Positions 46,636 to 56,676 of a stretch of DNA of 64,000 bases are shown piece by piece. The notes under the pieces are model-generated. The model was not told the origin of the DNA, did not search any database, and was given only the letters and a program-made list of their open reading frames with translations. The position numbers and the translations under genes are program-made. Position 1 is the first letter of the stretch, and each line of letters opens with the position of its first letter. Source of the stretch: Nostoc parmelioides FACHB-3921 (GTDB taxonomy: Bacteria; Cyanobacteriota; Cyanobacteriia; Cyanobacteriales; Nostocaceae); assembly GCF_014696625.1 (NCBI RefSeq), contig NZ_JACJQL010000018.1:1-64000 (forward strand), given 5' to 3'.

Positions 46636-46761
46636 ATACCAATTTGAAAAAAAAATGTGACAGATGTACAACCCCAAACGCTTGTCCTCTCTTGATTCTT
46701 AATTTTGAATTTTGTACTCCTTCGGAGAACCCGAAGGGTATTTTGAATTTTGAATTGGTAT
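46636..46761 (-). mobile_element. R2 MITE-like element, copy 2
   Basis: 126 bp with the same ATACCAATT/AATTGGTAT ends and internal blocks as copy 1 in reverse orientation. It is longer because a roughly 25-bp palindrome (CTCCTTCGGAGAACCCGAAGGG, in two short arms) sits at 46714-46739 inside the TTTTGAA units. It occupies the divergent promoter region of msrA and the pirin gene. Confidence 0.8.
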
Positions 46762-46826
46762 GAGCTTTTTGTCAGGTGAATCTACTTATAATGATTGCAG
46801 CATCTACCAATTACCCCCCGCTACTT

Positions 46827-47711
46827 ATGGCAATACTTCAACTGATTGAACCTGAAGTTAAAGATTTGGGTGGGTTTGTTGCCCGCCGTAGTTTGCCATA
46901 TCCGCATCGTCAAATGGTCGGGCCGTTTATCTTTTTTGATCATCTTGGCCCATCTGTTTTACCACCCAACAAAGGCATTGATGTACGACCACATCCTCAT
47001 ATTAATCTTGCCACCTTAACTTACTTATTCGATGGTTCTATAATGCACCGCGATAGTTTAGGTATCGTGCAAGAGATTCAACCGGGTGCAGTGAACTGGA
47101 TGACGGCGGGAAAGGGGATTGTACATTCAGAGCGATCGCCCGACTTTGACCGTCACAACGAAACTACCATTCATGGTATCCAAACCTGGATTGCTTTGCC
47201 TGTCGAATACGAAGAAACTGATCCTTGGTTTACTCATTATCCAGCTGAAAACCTTCCCACCTGGGACAAGAACGGTGTTACCATCAAGCTTATTGCTGGA
47301 GAAGCATATGACCATACCTCACCTGTGAAAGTTTTTTCACCCATCCTCTATTTAGATGGAGTGCTATCTGCCAATGGTCACTTCAATATTCCTACTGATT
47401 ATTCAGAGAGAGCAGTATACAGTGTTACAGAAGGGATAAGCATTAATGATCAGCCCATAGAGCCATATCGCCTGGCTATCTTAGAGTCAGGTCACGAGGT
47501 CAAGGTTTCTGCTACTGACGCTGCTCGGTGTATTGTGATTGGTGGAGAGCCATTGGGTACACGCTACAAATGGTGGAATTTTGTCTCTAGCCGACCAGAG
47601 CGAATAGAGAAAGCTAAATCCGATTGGCGAGACTGTCGCTTTGCTACTGTGCCAGATGAAACAGAGTTGATTCCACTGCCTGAAGTGGTGACAGAGGCTA
47701 ATCCTTTGTAA
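46827..47711 (+). CDS. Pirin family protein
   Basis: 294 residues from ATG 46827; ATG 46791 would add a 12-residue leader. A bicupin fold with the pirin metal site fully present: H56 and H58 in RPHPHINL, H100 and E102 in GIVHSERSP, numbering that matches human pirin closely. Pirins bind Fe and some act as quercetin dioxygenases; the bacterial role varies. The C-terminal cupin half (IEPYRLAILESGHEVKV, then GGEPLGTRYKWWNFV) is complete. Confidence 0.9.
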   Translation: MAILQLIEPEVKDLGGFVARRSLPYPHRQMVGPFIFFDHLGPSVLPPNKGIDVRPHPHINLATLTYLFDGSIMHRDSLGIVQEIQPGAVNWMTAGKGIVHSERSPDFDRHNETTIHGIQTWIALPVEYEETDPWFTHYPAENLPTWDKNGVTIKLIAGEAYDHTSPVKVFSPILYLDGVLSANGHFNIPTDYSERAVYSVTEGISINDQPIEPYRLAILESGHEVKVSATDAARCIVIGGEPLGTRYKWWNFVSSRPERIEKAKSDWRDCRFATVPDETELIPLPEVVTEANPL

Positions 47712-47851
47712 TTAGGCGATCGCCCTCCCGTATTGGTACAAAATCACTTTATTGCAACCATCTGATTTATTGAAAAGTAGCCTAGATATCTTGCAAATAA
47801 ACCCATTTACCAGTAAAAAGCCCGTAGGCTTAATCAAAATCATTTAGTCAA

Positions 47852-48289
47852 ATGAATAAAATCTTGTTCTTGTGTACAGGTAACTACTACCGCAGTCGCT
47901 TTGCCGAACACCTATTTAATTGGTTGGCTACCAAACAGGGGTTAAATTGGCAGGCTGATTCCAGAGGATTAGCACTGGAACGGGGTGTAAACAATGTGGG
48001 GGCAATTTCCCAATATGCGGCTGAAGCTTTAGCAGCGCGTTTAGTGAATATATCTGATGATGAACGGTTTCCCCAGCCAGCCTGTGAGCCAGATTTTCAA
48101 TCAGCTACCAAGGTTATTGCCCTAGATGAAGCAGAACACCGCCCACTAATGAATGAGCGCTTTCCTCAATGGGTTGATGTAATTGAATACTGGCTAGTTC
48201 ACGACATCGATAAAACCTCTGCAACCGAAGCCCTTGGGCAAATTGAGCAACATCTACTGCAACTTATAGAACAATTAGCTCAAAGTTAG
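47852..48289 (+). CDS. Low-molecular-weight protein tyrosine phosphatase
   Basis: 145 residues. The P-loop CTGNYYRSR near the N-terminus gives nucleophile C8 and R14 of the CX5R motif; D118 (YWLVHDID) is a candidate general acid, though the usual D-P pair is absent. Length is typical. It dephosphorylates phosphotyrosine or, in some relatives, arsenate-like substrates. Monocistronic, converging on the pixL gene. Confidence 0.8.
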   Translation: MNKILFLCTGNYYRSRFAEHLFNWLATKQGLNWQADSRGLALERGVNNVGAISQYAAEALAARLVNISDDERFPQPACEPDFQSATKVIALDEAEHRPLMNERFPQWVDVIEYWLVHDIDKTSATEALGQIEQHLLQLIEQLAQS

Positions 48290-48327
48290 TCACTCTGCGA
48301 TCGCTCCCAAAAAATTATCCGCCTTCT

Positions 48328-51300
48328 TCAAACTGTGATTAATCGATTTAAATTGTCTTTTGCTGAATTGATTAAACTTTCAATAGTATTAATCAACTCA
48401 TGTTCTAAATAAGGTTTTGATAAATAAGCTTTTGCACCTAATTCTTGGGCGAGTTGACGATGCTTTTCCGCACTACGAGAAGTGAGAATGATTACAGGAA
48501 TTTTGGTGTATTTGGGATTATGTTGAATATGGCTTAAGAATTCAAAGCCATTCATCCGGGGCATTTCTAAATCAGAAACAACAAGTTGAATTTCTGGGTG
48601 TCGTTGTAACTGTTCTAAAGCTTCAGCCCCGTTTTGTGCTTGGATTACTTGATAACCAGATTTTTGCAGAGTTAAGGATAAGGTTTGCCGCAAACTAATA
48701 GCATCATCCACTACTAAAATTACTTTTGATAATTTTTGATTTGTCTCTACAGTAGCGGATAATAAAGGTAGCGATGGAATAGTAGATGGGGATATTGATA
48801 AGGCTTGTTGATTGGCATATTCATCTGTTGGTAGCGCCAAGGTATCAAGGGTTGCCTGCATCTCCACGGACTCTAATAGCAAAGCACCATCAATAACTAG
48901 CATGAGGTTGCCATTAGCTAAACTACTGGAACCATACACGTATTTGGGGGGAGCGATCGCATTTCCCAATGGTCTAATTACTAGTTCTTGTTCACCGATA
49001 ATTTGGTCAACTTGTAAAGCGAAAATGCCTTGGTTTCGTCTCAGCAATAATACAGGATGATTCATCTCTTCTGTGTTATGCTCAGGCAGTAAATTACTCG
49101 TATTCAAATTATTAAAACAGCTACCATTATAATACATCAACTCTGAGAGTTGATGCAGACTAAGCATAGTATCTTCATTACCGCTATCCCAATGTAAAAC
49201 GCGTTTACCTTCAAATTCTTGAATTTGTTGCGCTGAGGGAATGACTATTTTTTCAATACTATCCAATAGTAGAGCATAAACAACACCGCCAGCTTGTACT
49301 AGCATTAATTGATCGGTAGTCATAGAAAAGGGTATTTTAAGGATAAATTTTGTACCTTGATTAGGCAAAGTCTGCACAGAAATTGAGCCGTTGAGTGCTT
49401 GCAGTTGAGAACGGACAATATCTAGTCCCATCCCGCGTCCAGAAAGTTCACTAACTTTTTCCGCAGTAGTAAATCCTGGTGCGAACATGAATTCTAACAG
49501 TTCAGAATCATTGATTTGAGATAAATTTTCTTTGGATTGATCGTTCTTGGAAATGAAATTCAGTTCAATAGCTTTTTTACGAATGCTGTCTAGCTTTAAG
49601 CCTTGTCCATCATCTCTAACTTCGATAATTGTTTGACTACCTTGATGATAAGCACAGATTTCAATCACACCTTGTTCTGGTTTACCGCGTTCTCGGCGAA
49701 CCTCTGGAGATTCAATACCGTGATCGAAAGCATTACGGACTAAGTGTAACAAGGGATCATACAGCTTTTCAGCGATCGCCTTATCTATTAGTACATCTGT
49801 GCCATTAAATTTTAAATCCACCCGTTTGTGGTAAACAGTACTGAGGTTTTTTACCATGTGGGGGAAGCGGCTGAGGATATTTTCTAAAGGCAACATCCTC
49901 GCTTCAACTAAGTTATCTATCAAACTGAAAGCTAAACTTTGTTTTTTCTGACTAATTTGAGTAGCTTGTTTGAATAAAAAATCAATGGACTCTGTTGCTT
50001 CTTGTAATTGTGATGTCTCTTCGATTGCTTCGTGTAATGTCAGATGAAATTCTGTATAAGCATCCATTTCTAAGGGATCAAAATTAACCGAAGCAAAACT
50101 TTGTATATGTTGTGTTGCTAAACTTTGCCGTTGTAGTGGTAAATCACGAAGTTGATTTAAAGTTTCTTGATGCTTGTTAAGGCGTTGTAATAACTGATCG
50201 ATAATTTCTTGCACTTGTTCATCATTTAAAGTGCGTCTTTTTTGGTGAATTAGCAGTTCACTAGCCAAATAATTAATGCGTTCTAATCCCTCAACTTCCA
50301 CACGTACAGATGAGCTTTTATGATTCTTTTTACCTTGATAATTTTTAACTTTATCGATTATTTGTTCATTTACAACATCCAGGGCTGTTTCTGTAATTTC
50401 TGTACTCGATTTTTCAGCTACAGCTAAAGATGTCGTAGATTCAGAAATATCATTCACTTCTATTTGTGGCTCAACTTGAGTCTCTTCTTCACTAGCTTCT
50501 CCTCCCCAAATTGCTTCTAACAGTCCATCATTCATGTTGGATGAGGAAGTTGATATATTTTTAAAAATTAGAAGTTTTTGTAATTTAGGGTTGTCAACCC
50601 AGTTTTTTTCTTGGGCAGTAATAGGAGGATATTGCTTATATTCTTGAGCGACTAAACCGATTTTAGTTTGAATAGCTTGGATTAGGAGAATACTATCGGC
50701 AGTTTTTTTAATTGAATATTGAAATTTGACAATCGATAAAAGTATAATTAAAATAATACCTTGACGATAAAGGCAAATACTTTCACTATCTACTTCCTGC
50801 CGCACAAATTTCAAAAACTTACCTAGCCAATTTTCAATATATTCAATTGAACTAGAAAATTCATCATTGGTAATAAGTAAATCCCATTTTAAAGCTGATT
50901 CTGGTATTTCTCTTTCATGGTTAAACCAGCCAAAAATGTAATGAACTACTTTTAAGTATAATTGAGCAGTTACAGGCTGAAGACATTCGCTTTTGTTATT
51001 ATTTAATGTAGTTAAAAACTGATAAAATTCTTCTTGGCGAATTAAAAATTCTGAATCAACTTCCCCAGATGCCTGATTTGTCACAACTGATGTTAATTGC
51101 CGTAAAGCCGCAGAAGGTGTACCACCATGAGTGCGATCACCTGCTAAAATATTGCGTTGTGCCTGCTCTAAATCGACATAGGCAATCTCAGTAATTTCGC
51201 GTACTTGACGAGGATTAACTTGTAGCGCTGTCAAAGCTGTTTGTGCAATTTCGCCAAAACCAGGTAAATTTAAAGACTCTGCCAAACCGAGAAATACTTC

Positions 51301-51870
51301 TAATTGGGAACTAAAAAAATCTCTTAATTCTGTATCATTTTCTATATTTTTAAGAGCTTCAGTAATACTTCCTAAACGTTGTTGCACACCTACTTCAAAT
51401 ATAGATTGAACAATATCGAATCCCAACTCTTCAGAGGTAGGGATATGAGAATTATCACTAAAATTATCGCCTAATTTTTCTTGAAGTTTAGCAAATATAT
51501 CAGTAGCTCTTTGTAAAAGTTCTTCTTCGTTAATAATGCTGCCTGTTAATTCCGATGTTAATGCCAATTGCAAACATTCATAAGCCTGAAATAAGTAAGT
51601 GTGTAACTCAGCATCTATTACCACCTTGGGGCTATATAAAGCCTTAAACACATCTTCCAAAGAATGGGCTATCGTCTGAATTGTGTTTAGCCCAACGGTA
51701 GCAGCACCACCCTTAATTGTATGAGTAGCACGCATTAAATTATGAACTCTGGCTATACTATGATTTTCAGCTAGACTGAATAATTCTTGCTCGATAGTTT
51801 GAATTAAATCTGGCGCTTCTGCTAAAAAATAAATATAGCCTTGTTCACGAATTTCGGTATCAGTAATCAT
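48328..51870 (-). CDS. pixL: CheA-type hybrid histidine kinase of the phototaxis cluster (PixL-like)
   Basis: 1180 residues from ATG 51870, which is preferred to the 51936 frame start because the extra 22 codons come from CCCAATACC-type repeat sequence. Hpt domain with H50 in RATHTIKGG, a long middle region, CheA dimerisation and ATPase domains (LVRNAFDHGIESPEVRRERGKP; VRDDGQGL; GRGMGLDIVR), a CheW-like domain, and a C-terminal receiver with D1100 in VVSDLEMPRMNG. It would phosphorylate the PixG and PixH receivers in response to the light receptor. Last gene of the five-gene cluster. Confidence 0.88.
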   Translation of the reverse strand: MITDTEIREQGYIYFLAEAPDLIQTIEQELFSLAENHSIARVHNLMRATHTIKGGAATVGLNTIQTIAHSLEDVFKALYSPKVVIDAELHTYLFQAYECLQLALTSELTGSIINEEELLQRATDIFAKLQEKLGDNFSDNSHIPTSEELGFDIVQSIFEVGVQQRLGSITEALKNIENDTELRDFFSSQLEVFLGLAESLNLPGFGEIAQTALTALQVNPRQVREITEIAYVDLEQAQRNILAGDRTHGGTPSAALRQLTSVVTNQASGEVDSEFLIRQEEFYQFLTTLNNNKSECLQPVTAQLYLKVVHYIFGWFNHEREIPESALKWDLLITNDEFSSSIEYIENWLGKFLKFVRQEVDSESICLYRQGIILIILLSIVKFQYSIKKTADSILLIQAIQTKIGLVAQEYKQYPPITAQEKNWVDNPKLQKLLIFKNISTSSSNMNDGLLEAIWGGEASEEETQVEPQIEVNDISESTTSLAVAEKSSTEITETALDVVNEQIIDKVKNYQGKKNHKSSSVRVEVEGLERINYLASELLIHQKRRTLNDEQVQEIIDQLLQRLNKHQETLNQLRDLPLQRQSLATQHIQSFASVNFDPLEMDAYTEFHLTLHEAIEETSQLQEATESIDFLFKQATQISQKKQSLAFSLIDNLVEARMLPLENILSRFPHMVKNLSTVYHKRVDLKFNGTDVLIDKAIAEKLYDPLLHLVRNAFDHGIESPEVRRERGKPEQGVIEICAYHQGSQTIIEVRDDGQGLKLDSIRKKAIELNFISKNDQSKENLSQINDSELLEFMFAPGFTTAEKVSELSGRGMGLDIVRSQLQALNGSISVQTLPNQGTKFILKIPFSMTTDQLMLVQAGGVVYALLLDSIEKIVIPSAQQIQEFEGKRVLHWDSGNEDTMLSLHQLSELMYYNGSCFNNLNTSNLLPEHNTEEMNHPVLLLRRNQGIFALQVDQIIGEQELVIRPLGNAIAPPKYVYGSSSLANGNLMLVIDGALLLESVEMQATLDTLALPTDEYANQQALSISPSTIPSLPLLSATVETNQKLSKVILVVDDAISLRQTLSLTLQKSGYQVIQAQNGAEALEQLQRHPEIQLVVSDLEMPRMNGFEFLSHIQHNPKYTKIPVIILTSRSAEKHRQLAQELGAKAYLSKPYLEHELINTIESLINSAKDNLNRLITV

Positions 51871-52057
51871 AATTTGGGTACTGGGAATTGGATATTGGGG
51901 ATTGGGTACTGGGGATTGGGTGGGTAATTTTGTCAAGATAGTTTTGAGGGTTGGCAGGCAGGACTGTAGTACTTCTCAAGTTGGGACTAAAACCCTTACT
52001 AGAAAAATTGACAAGTTACTAGCTAGTTCCTAGCCCCCAATCCCCAGTCCCTAATTA

Positions 52058-55000
52058 TTAATTCACTTTGAACTTACTGGCGGTTGTTAACAGATCTTGC
52101 GCCATACCTGATAAGTCTTGGAAGACGGTGGCAATATCTTGTGATTCTGCAAAAGTTTTATTGGCGATCGCTGCCACATCTTTCATCGAATTTGTGACTA
52201 ATACAGATTGCCCCATTTGTTTTTGAGTTGCATCAGTAATTTGTTGAATTAATTGGCTAATTTCGGCAGTTGCAGAAACGATCGCATTTAAGTTGTGCCT
52301 TGTTTCACTAACAAAATTTGTCCCTTCTACTACCTGCTGAATCCCGGTTTCCATTGCTACCGCAACTTCTCCAGTTTCCTCCTGAATCTCTTGGACTAAT
52401 TTTTCAATTTCAATTGTGGCGGCGGCTGACTGGCGAGATAAAGAACGGACTTCATCGGCTACCACTGCGAAACCTTTACCGTATTCCCCTGCACGGGTGG
52501 CTTCAATAGCGGCGTTCAAAGCCAAGACGTTTGTCTGGGTGGCAAAACTACTAATCAAGTTCACCACTTTGGAGATTTTTTGCGAAGATTCACTCAAGCG
52601 CTTAATTTTTTTGCTGGTTTGCGCTACAGTTTCTCGAATTGCTTGGATGGCTTGCACTGTCAGGTTCATGGCTGCATCGCCAGATTCGACAGTTTTGTTT
52701 GCTTGTTGTACTGCCACTTGTACTAACTCGGCGCTAGCTACCACGGCTTGGGTAGAGTCTAGCATCTGTTGAATTTCACCCAAGGCGGTAGTAATTTCTT
52801 GGGATTGTTGTTTAGCTAAGTTATTCAAGCTTGCAAGTGAAGCATTGCTATCGGTGGAGGTTTGGGCGACTTGCTGAGAAGATGTTTGCACTTGTAAGAC
52901 AATTTGCCGCAAGGCTTGTAAGGTGTTATTGTAAGCGTCGGCAATGGTGCCTAGTTCGTCTTCTGTAATGGGTGCGCGGACTGTCAAATCACCATTTAAA
53001 GCTGGTCGCACAGCCATTAGTAGTTGAATAGAACGCTGTTGCAGTAACTCTTTGGCTGCTTTTTCCCTCTTTGCAGCTTCTGCTAGCTGTGCTGATTGTG
53101 TTTGTAGTTGTTGCAGATATTCAGTTTGTTGCAGCGCTAATCCCAACTGGTCGCCTACCCGTGCTAGGAGGCTAACTTGGGATTGTTCCCAATCACGGGG
53201 GCCAGAATTTTGGTAAGTTGCCAGCAATCCCCATAATTGTTCGTTAATGAACACAGGAACAATCACATAAGCCCTGACTTCAAATTGTTCTAAAATTTCC
53301 AAATGACAGGGAGAATGGCCTGCTTCGTACAGATCATTAACAACAAAGGTTTCACCTTTAGCATATCTACCACCTTGAGTTTCTTGGATGTAGGTATCTT
53401 CCCAAACAGTTTTAATATCAGTCCCTACGAGTTTGACCCAATTATTACCTACTGATTCCGCCACAAACTCACCACCCCAATCAGGATTGAAACGATAAAC
53501 AGCGACGCGATCGCTCCTTAATAATTGCCGGACTTCTTGGGTAGTAATTTTGAAAATGTCATCGATATCTACAGCTTGACGAATGCGGTTAACTATCTTA
53601 GTAAAGGCTTTTTCTTGTTCCGCCATCTGAGCTATTTTCTCAGATTTTATTTGTACCTGTTCTAGATAGTCTAATTGCGATTTGGCAAGGCTAAATTGTA
53701 GGGCGATTTGATTTAAAAAATTGACTTCCCAAGATTGCCACTCGCGGGAACCAGAGTTTTGGTACGCTGCAAGCAAGCCCCATAATTTATCGCCAAAAAA
53801 GATAGGCACAATGATATAAGCTTTAGCATCGAACTGCTCTAATGTTTCGATATGACAGGGTGCAAAACCTACTGTGTAAATATCATTGACAATATGATTT
53901 TCTCCTCTGGCATAGCGTCCACCTTTAGTATCTTGTAGATAGGTATCATCTATAATAGTTTTGATATTTGGCCCTACAACTTTTGTCCATCCAGAAGCCA
54001 CTGATTCAGCGATAAATTCACCACCCCAATAATGATTAAAGCGATAAACAGCGACGCGATCGCATCGTAATGATTGGCGTACATCTTGAGTTGTGGTTCT
54101 AAAAATAGTTTCTACATCTGTAGCTTGGCGAATACGGTTAACTATTCTGGAGAAGATTTTTTCTTGTTCAGCAATCTGCATCATTTGCTCAGAATGCAAT
54201 CGCGTTTTTTCTAAATATTCTGCATGAGAAATAGCTATGCCAAATTGCAACCCAACTTGAGCCAAAAAACTAGATTCCCACTCTACCCACTCACGAGTAC
54301 CAGAGTTTTGATAAGCTGCTAGTAAACCCCATAATTTTTCCGCAGCAAACACAGGAACGATAATGTAGGCTTTGATTTCAAACTGTTCTAAAATTTCTAG
54401 ATGGCAAGAAAAATGACCGGCTTCATAAATATCGTTAACAACAAAACTTTCTTGATGGCGATAACGTCCTCCTTGGGTTTCTTGTAAGTGGGTATCTTCC
54501 CAAACAGTCTTAATATCAGGGCCTACTAGTTTTACCCAACCACTACCTACAGATTCCGCGACAAATTCCCCACTCCAATCAGGATTGAAACGATAAACAG
54601 CGACGCGATCGCACTTTAATAATTGACGGATCTCTTGCGTGGTGCTTTGGAAAATCTTATCTGTATTTGATAGGCGTAAGATTTTTTCCATCACTTTAGA
54701 TACAGCTTGTTTAGCCTGATTTTGCAGTTGTAATTGAGTTTTAAATTCAAAACTCTGCAATCTATAGGTTAACTCTGTACTAACTTGGGTTAATAGAGTA
54801 ATTTCCGTTTCTTGCCAGTTTCTAGCGCTAACGCAGCCAGTCACTACCAGCAATCCCCACACTTTACCGTCTGCGACTATTGGCAAACTTAAACTAGCTT
54901 TAATTTGGAATTTATCTAATAATTGTTTTTGATAGGGAGTAAGTTGGATTTGAGTAACATTATTAATAGCTATTGGCTCTATATAGTCTTGGTTCGTATC

Positions 55001-55360
55001 CAAACCAAAGGTAATGCCTGGAAGAAATTCCCCCATAGTTGGTGTCCAACCAAGAGTTCTTGACTCGGCTAAAACTGTGCCAGACTCATGTGAAGTAAAC
55101 TGATAAATTAAAGCGCGATCGCAAGCAATTTTTTCTCTAACTTTCGCCACGGTAATTTTTAAAACTGCATCCCACTCTGATGCTTGGCGCATCTGCATGA
55201 TGATATCTTGCAACTGCTGTCGCCACATTTTTACTTGTTGGGCGCTTTCATTGACTCCGATTTCTTCTTTCTGGACGTTATTAGCTAAATTGGGATTTTC
55301 TAGTTGAGAAGCTGGAGCAACTTTCTCATTTTCCTTGCTGTTATATTTTGCGATCGTCAT
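52058..55360 (-). CDS. pixJ: Cyanobacteriochrome methyl-accepting phototaxis receptor (AnPixJ-like)
   Basis: 1100 residues from ATG 55360, chosen because GAGG lies nine bases upstream; ATG 55375 adds five residues. Four GAF domains: GAF1 (about 55-205) lacks the bilin cysteine, while GAF2, GAF3 and GAF4 carry the cyanobacteriochrome Cys-His pair at C319, C502 and C685, exactly 183 residues apart, with Asp in WEDTHLQ/DDTYLQ/WEDTYIQ. A HAMP-like segment and MCP signalling domain follow (NVLALNAAIEATRAGEYGKGFAVVADEVRSL). No membrane helix, so it is soluble. It matches Anabaena AnPixJ, whose GAF2 binds phycocyanobilin with red/green photoconversion. The receptor signals through PixI and PixL. Confidence 0.92.
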   Translation of the reverse strand: MTIAKYNSKENEKVAPASQLENPNLANNVQKEEIGVNESAQQVKMWRQQLQDIIMQMRQASEWDAVLKITVAKVREKIACDRALIYQFTSHESGTVLAESRTLGWTPTMGEFLPGITFGLDTNQDYIEPIAINNVTQIQLTPYQKQLLDKFQIKASLSLPIVADGKVWGLLVVTGCVSARNWQETEITLLTQVSTELTYRLQSFEFKTQLQLQNQAKQAVSKVMEKILRLSNTDKIFQSTTQEIRQLLKCDRVAVYRFNPDWSGEFVAESVGSGWVKLVGPDIKTVWEDTHLQETQGGRYRHQESFVVNDIYEAGHFSCHLEILEQFEIKAYIIVPVFAAEKLWGLLAAYQNSGTREWVEWESSFLAQVGLQFGIAISHAEYLEKTRLHSEQMMQIAEQEKIFSRIVNRIRQATDVETIFRTTTQDVRQSLRCDRVAVYRFNHYWGGEFIAESVASGWTKVVGPNIKTIIDDTYLQDTKGGRYARGENHIVNDIYTVGFAPCHIETLEQFDAKAYIIVPIFFGDKLWGLLAAYQNSGSREWQSWEVNFLNQIALQFSLAKSQLDYLEQVQIKSEKIAQMAEQEKAFTKIVNRIRQAVDIDDIFKITTQEVRQLLRSDRVAVYRFNPDWGGEFVAESVGNNWVKLVGTDIKTVWEDTYIQETQGGRYAKGETFVVNDLYEAGHSPCHLEILEQFEVRAYVIVPVFINEQLWGLLATYQNSGPRDWEQSQVSLLARVGDQLGLALQQTEYLQQLQTQSAQLAEAAKREKAAKELLQQRSIQLLMAVRPALNGDLTVRAPITEDELGTIADAYNNTLQALRQIVLQVQTSSQQVAQTSTDSNASLASLNNLAKQQSQEITTALGEIQQMLDSTQAVVASAELVQVAVQQANKTVESGDAAMNLTVQAIQAIRETVAQTSKKIKRLSESSQKISKVVNLISSFATQTNVLALNAAIEATRAGEYGKGFAVVADEVRSLSRQSAAATIEIEKLVQEIQEETGEVAVAMETGIQQVVEGTNFVSETRHNLNAIVSATAEISQLIQQITDATQKQMGQSVLVTNSMKDVAAIANKTFAESQDIATVFQDLSGMAQDLLTTASKFKVN

Positions 55361-55512
55361 CTCAATAAACCTCAATTTTTTTTAGTTTAATTATTTGATA
55401 TTTGCTAATTAGTGTTACACTTGAATTGATGGATATGTAATTGTTAGCAAATTTAAGTTATTGTGAAGATTATAGGCTTTGAAAGCCATAATCAATACTG
55501 CTTGATTGATGA

Positions 55513-55986
55513 CTAGTTATGAGTAACCCACATAGGAGAATGAATAATAGCACTAGCATCTAAATTGAACATCATTTTCTCATCATTATTAATGAAATAT
55601 CCTTGCAAAAAATCAGTAATAGATGATGAAAATAATTCAGCAGCAGGTGCTTTCATTTGATTATTGTCTAGAAACTCAATATCCATCATTTGCCGGACTA
55701 GAATTCCTAAATGCTTACCATCATCCTCCAACACAATTGCCATCATTCTTGCCATAAAATTGCTTGTACGTGATAGCGGTGGGTAGCCTAGCATTTCTTC
55801 TAAATCTACTAACCACAACATTTCACCGCGCCAGTTGTACACACCGAGAACACAAGCCGGCATTTGGGGTACGCCGCATATATCCATCAAAGACACTTGT
55901 AAAACTTCTGTAATATGCTGCAAGGAAATTACTGCTGTATCTTTGATTCCCAAATTAAAGCTTAAAAATTTCTGCTGACTTTCCAA
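55513..55986 (-). CDS. pixI: CheW-like adaptor (PixI-like)
   Basis: 157 residues, a single CheW domain (KFLSFNLGIKDTAVISLQHITEVLQV; VLGVYNWRGEMLWLVDLEEMLG; KHLGILVRQMMDIEFL). It couples the PixJ receptor to the PixL kinase. It lies 48 bases after pixH and 152 bases before pixJ on the same strand, consistent with an operon. Confidence 0.88.
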   Translation of the reverse strand: MESQQKFLSFNLGIKDTAVISLQHITEVLQVSLMDICGVPQMPACVLGVYNWRGEMLWLVDLEEMLGYPPLSRTSNFMARMMAIVLEDDGKHLGILVRQMMDIEFLDNNQMKAPAAELFSSSITDFLQGYFINNDEKMMFNLDASAIIHSPMWVTHN

Positions 55987-56034
55987 ATTTTCACCCTTTA
56001 ATTTATTTAGTATTTGGTTGATTTCTAGAAAATT

Positions 56035-56397
56035 TTATCTAGAAAGTCTCTTGAGAGTTAAAGTTAACTCTTCCTGATTGATGGGCTTAGAAAGATAAGC
56101 TTCTGCCCCTAACATATTTCCCCAAGTTTTATCTACATCACTATTTTTGGTAGAACAGAAAACCACAGGGATATTGCTAGTCTTTGGATTATTTTTCAGT
56201 TCTCGACAAATTTCAAAACCACTTTTACCTGGTAAAATCACATCCAGAAATATTAAATCTGGCTGAGTTACATCTAATTTTTCTTGGGCTTCCTCACTAC
56301 TTGTGGCACTAATTACAGAATAGCCAGCTTGTTGTAAGTAACGAATAAGAATTTCGCGGTCGGTGAGACCATCCTCGATAACTAACACTGTATTCAT
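56035..56397 (-). CDS. pixH: CheY-like response regulator (PixH-like)
   Basis: 120 residues, a lone receiver domain. Acidic pocket ED at residues 8-9, phospho-acceptor D52 in IFLDVILPGKSG, and K in YLSKPI. Probably a phosphate target of PixL. It lies between pixG and pixI on the same strand. Confidence 0.9.
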   Translation of the reverse strand: MNTVLVIEDGLTDREILIRYLQQAGYSVISATSSEEAQEKLDVTQPDLIFLDVILPGKSGFEICRELKNNPKTSNIPVVFCSTKNSDVDKTWGNMLGAEAYLSKPINQEELTLTLKRLSR

Positions 56398-56676
56398 GAT
56401 AATTTTCTGTAAAATTGTAGGTTTTTAGCTAAAATATCAAAGGCAAATTGTGTATTTAATCCTGACAACCACAGGCTAGTTGTTTGTTATAATTTTGATC
56501 TCTTAATGTTAAATTCGGCTCAGGAAAAATACGTATACTTCATATTTTCTTGACCGAAATACACTTATTTATTGCAAATAATTATGTACCAAAGTTAACA
56601 ATAATTTATCCTGAAAAATAAATTACTCTAGACCATCAAAAGATTCCATGTATTCATCAATTAGGGACACTGATTA

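Noticed and set aside
51871..51936. Longer pixL start at 51936
   Set aside because: The extra 22 codons come from intergenic-type repeat sequence, and the Hpt domain begins at ATG 51870.
52058..55360. PixJ as a canonical phytochrome
   Set aside because: No PAS-GAF-PHY order; GAF domains have the cyanobacteriochrome Cys-His context and an MCP output.
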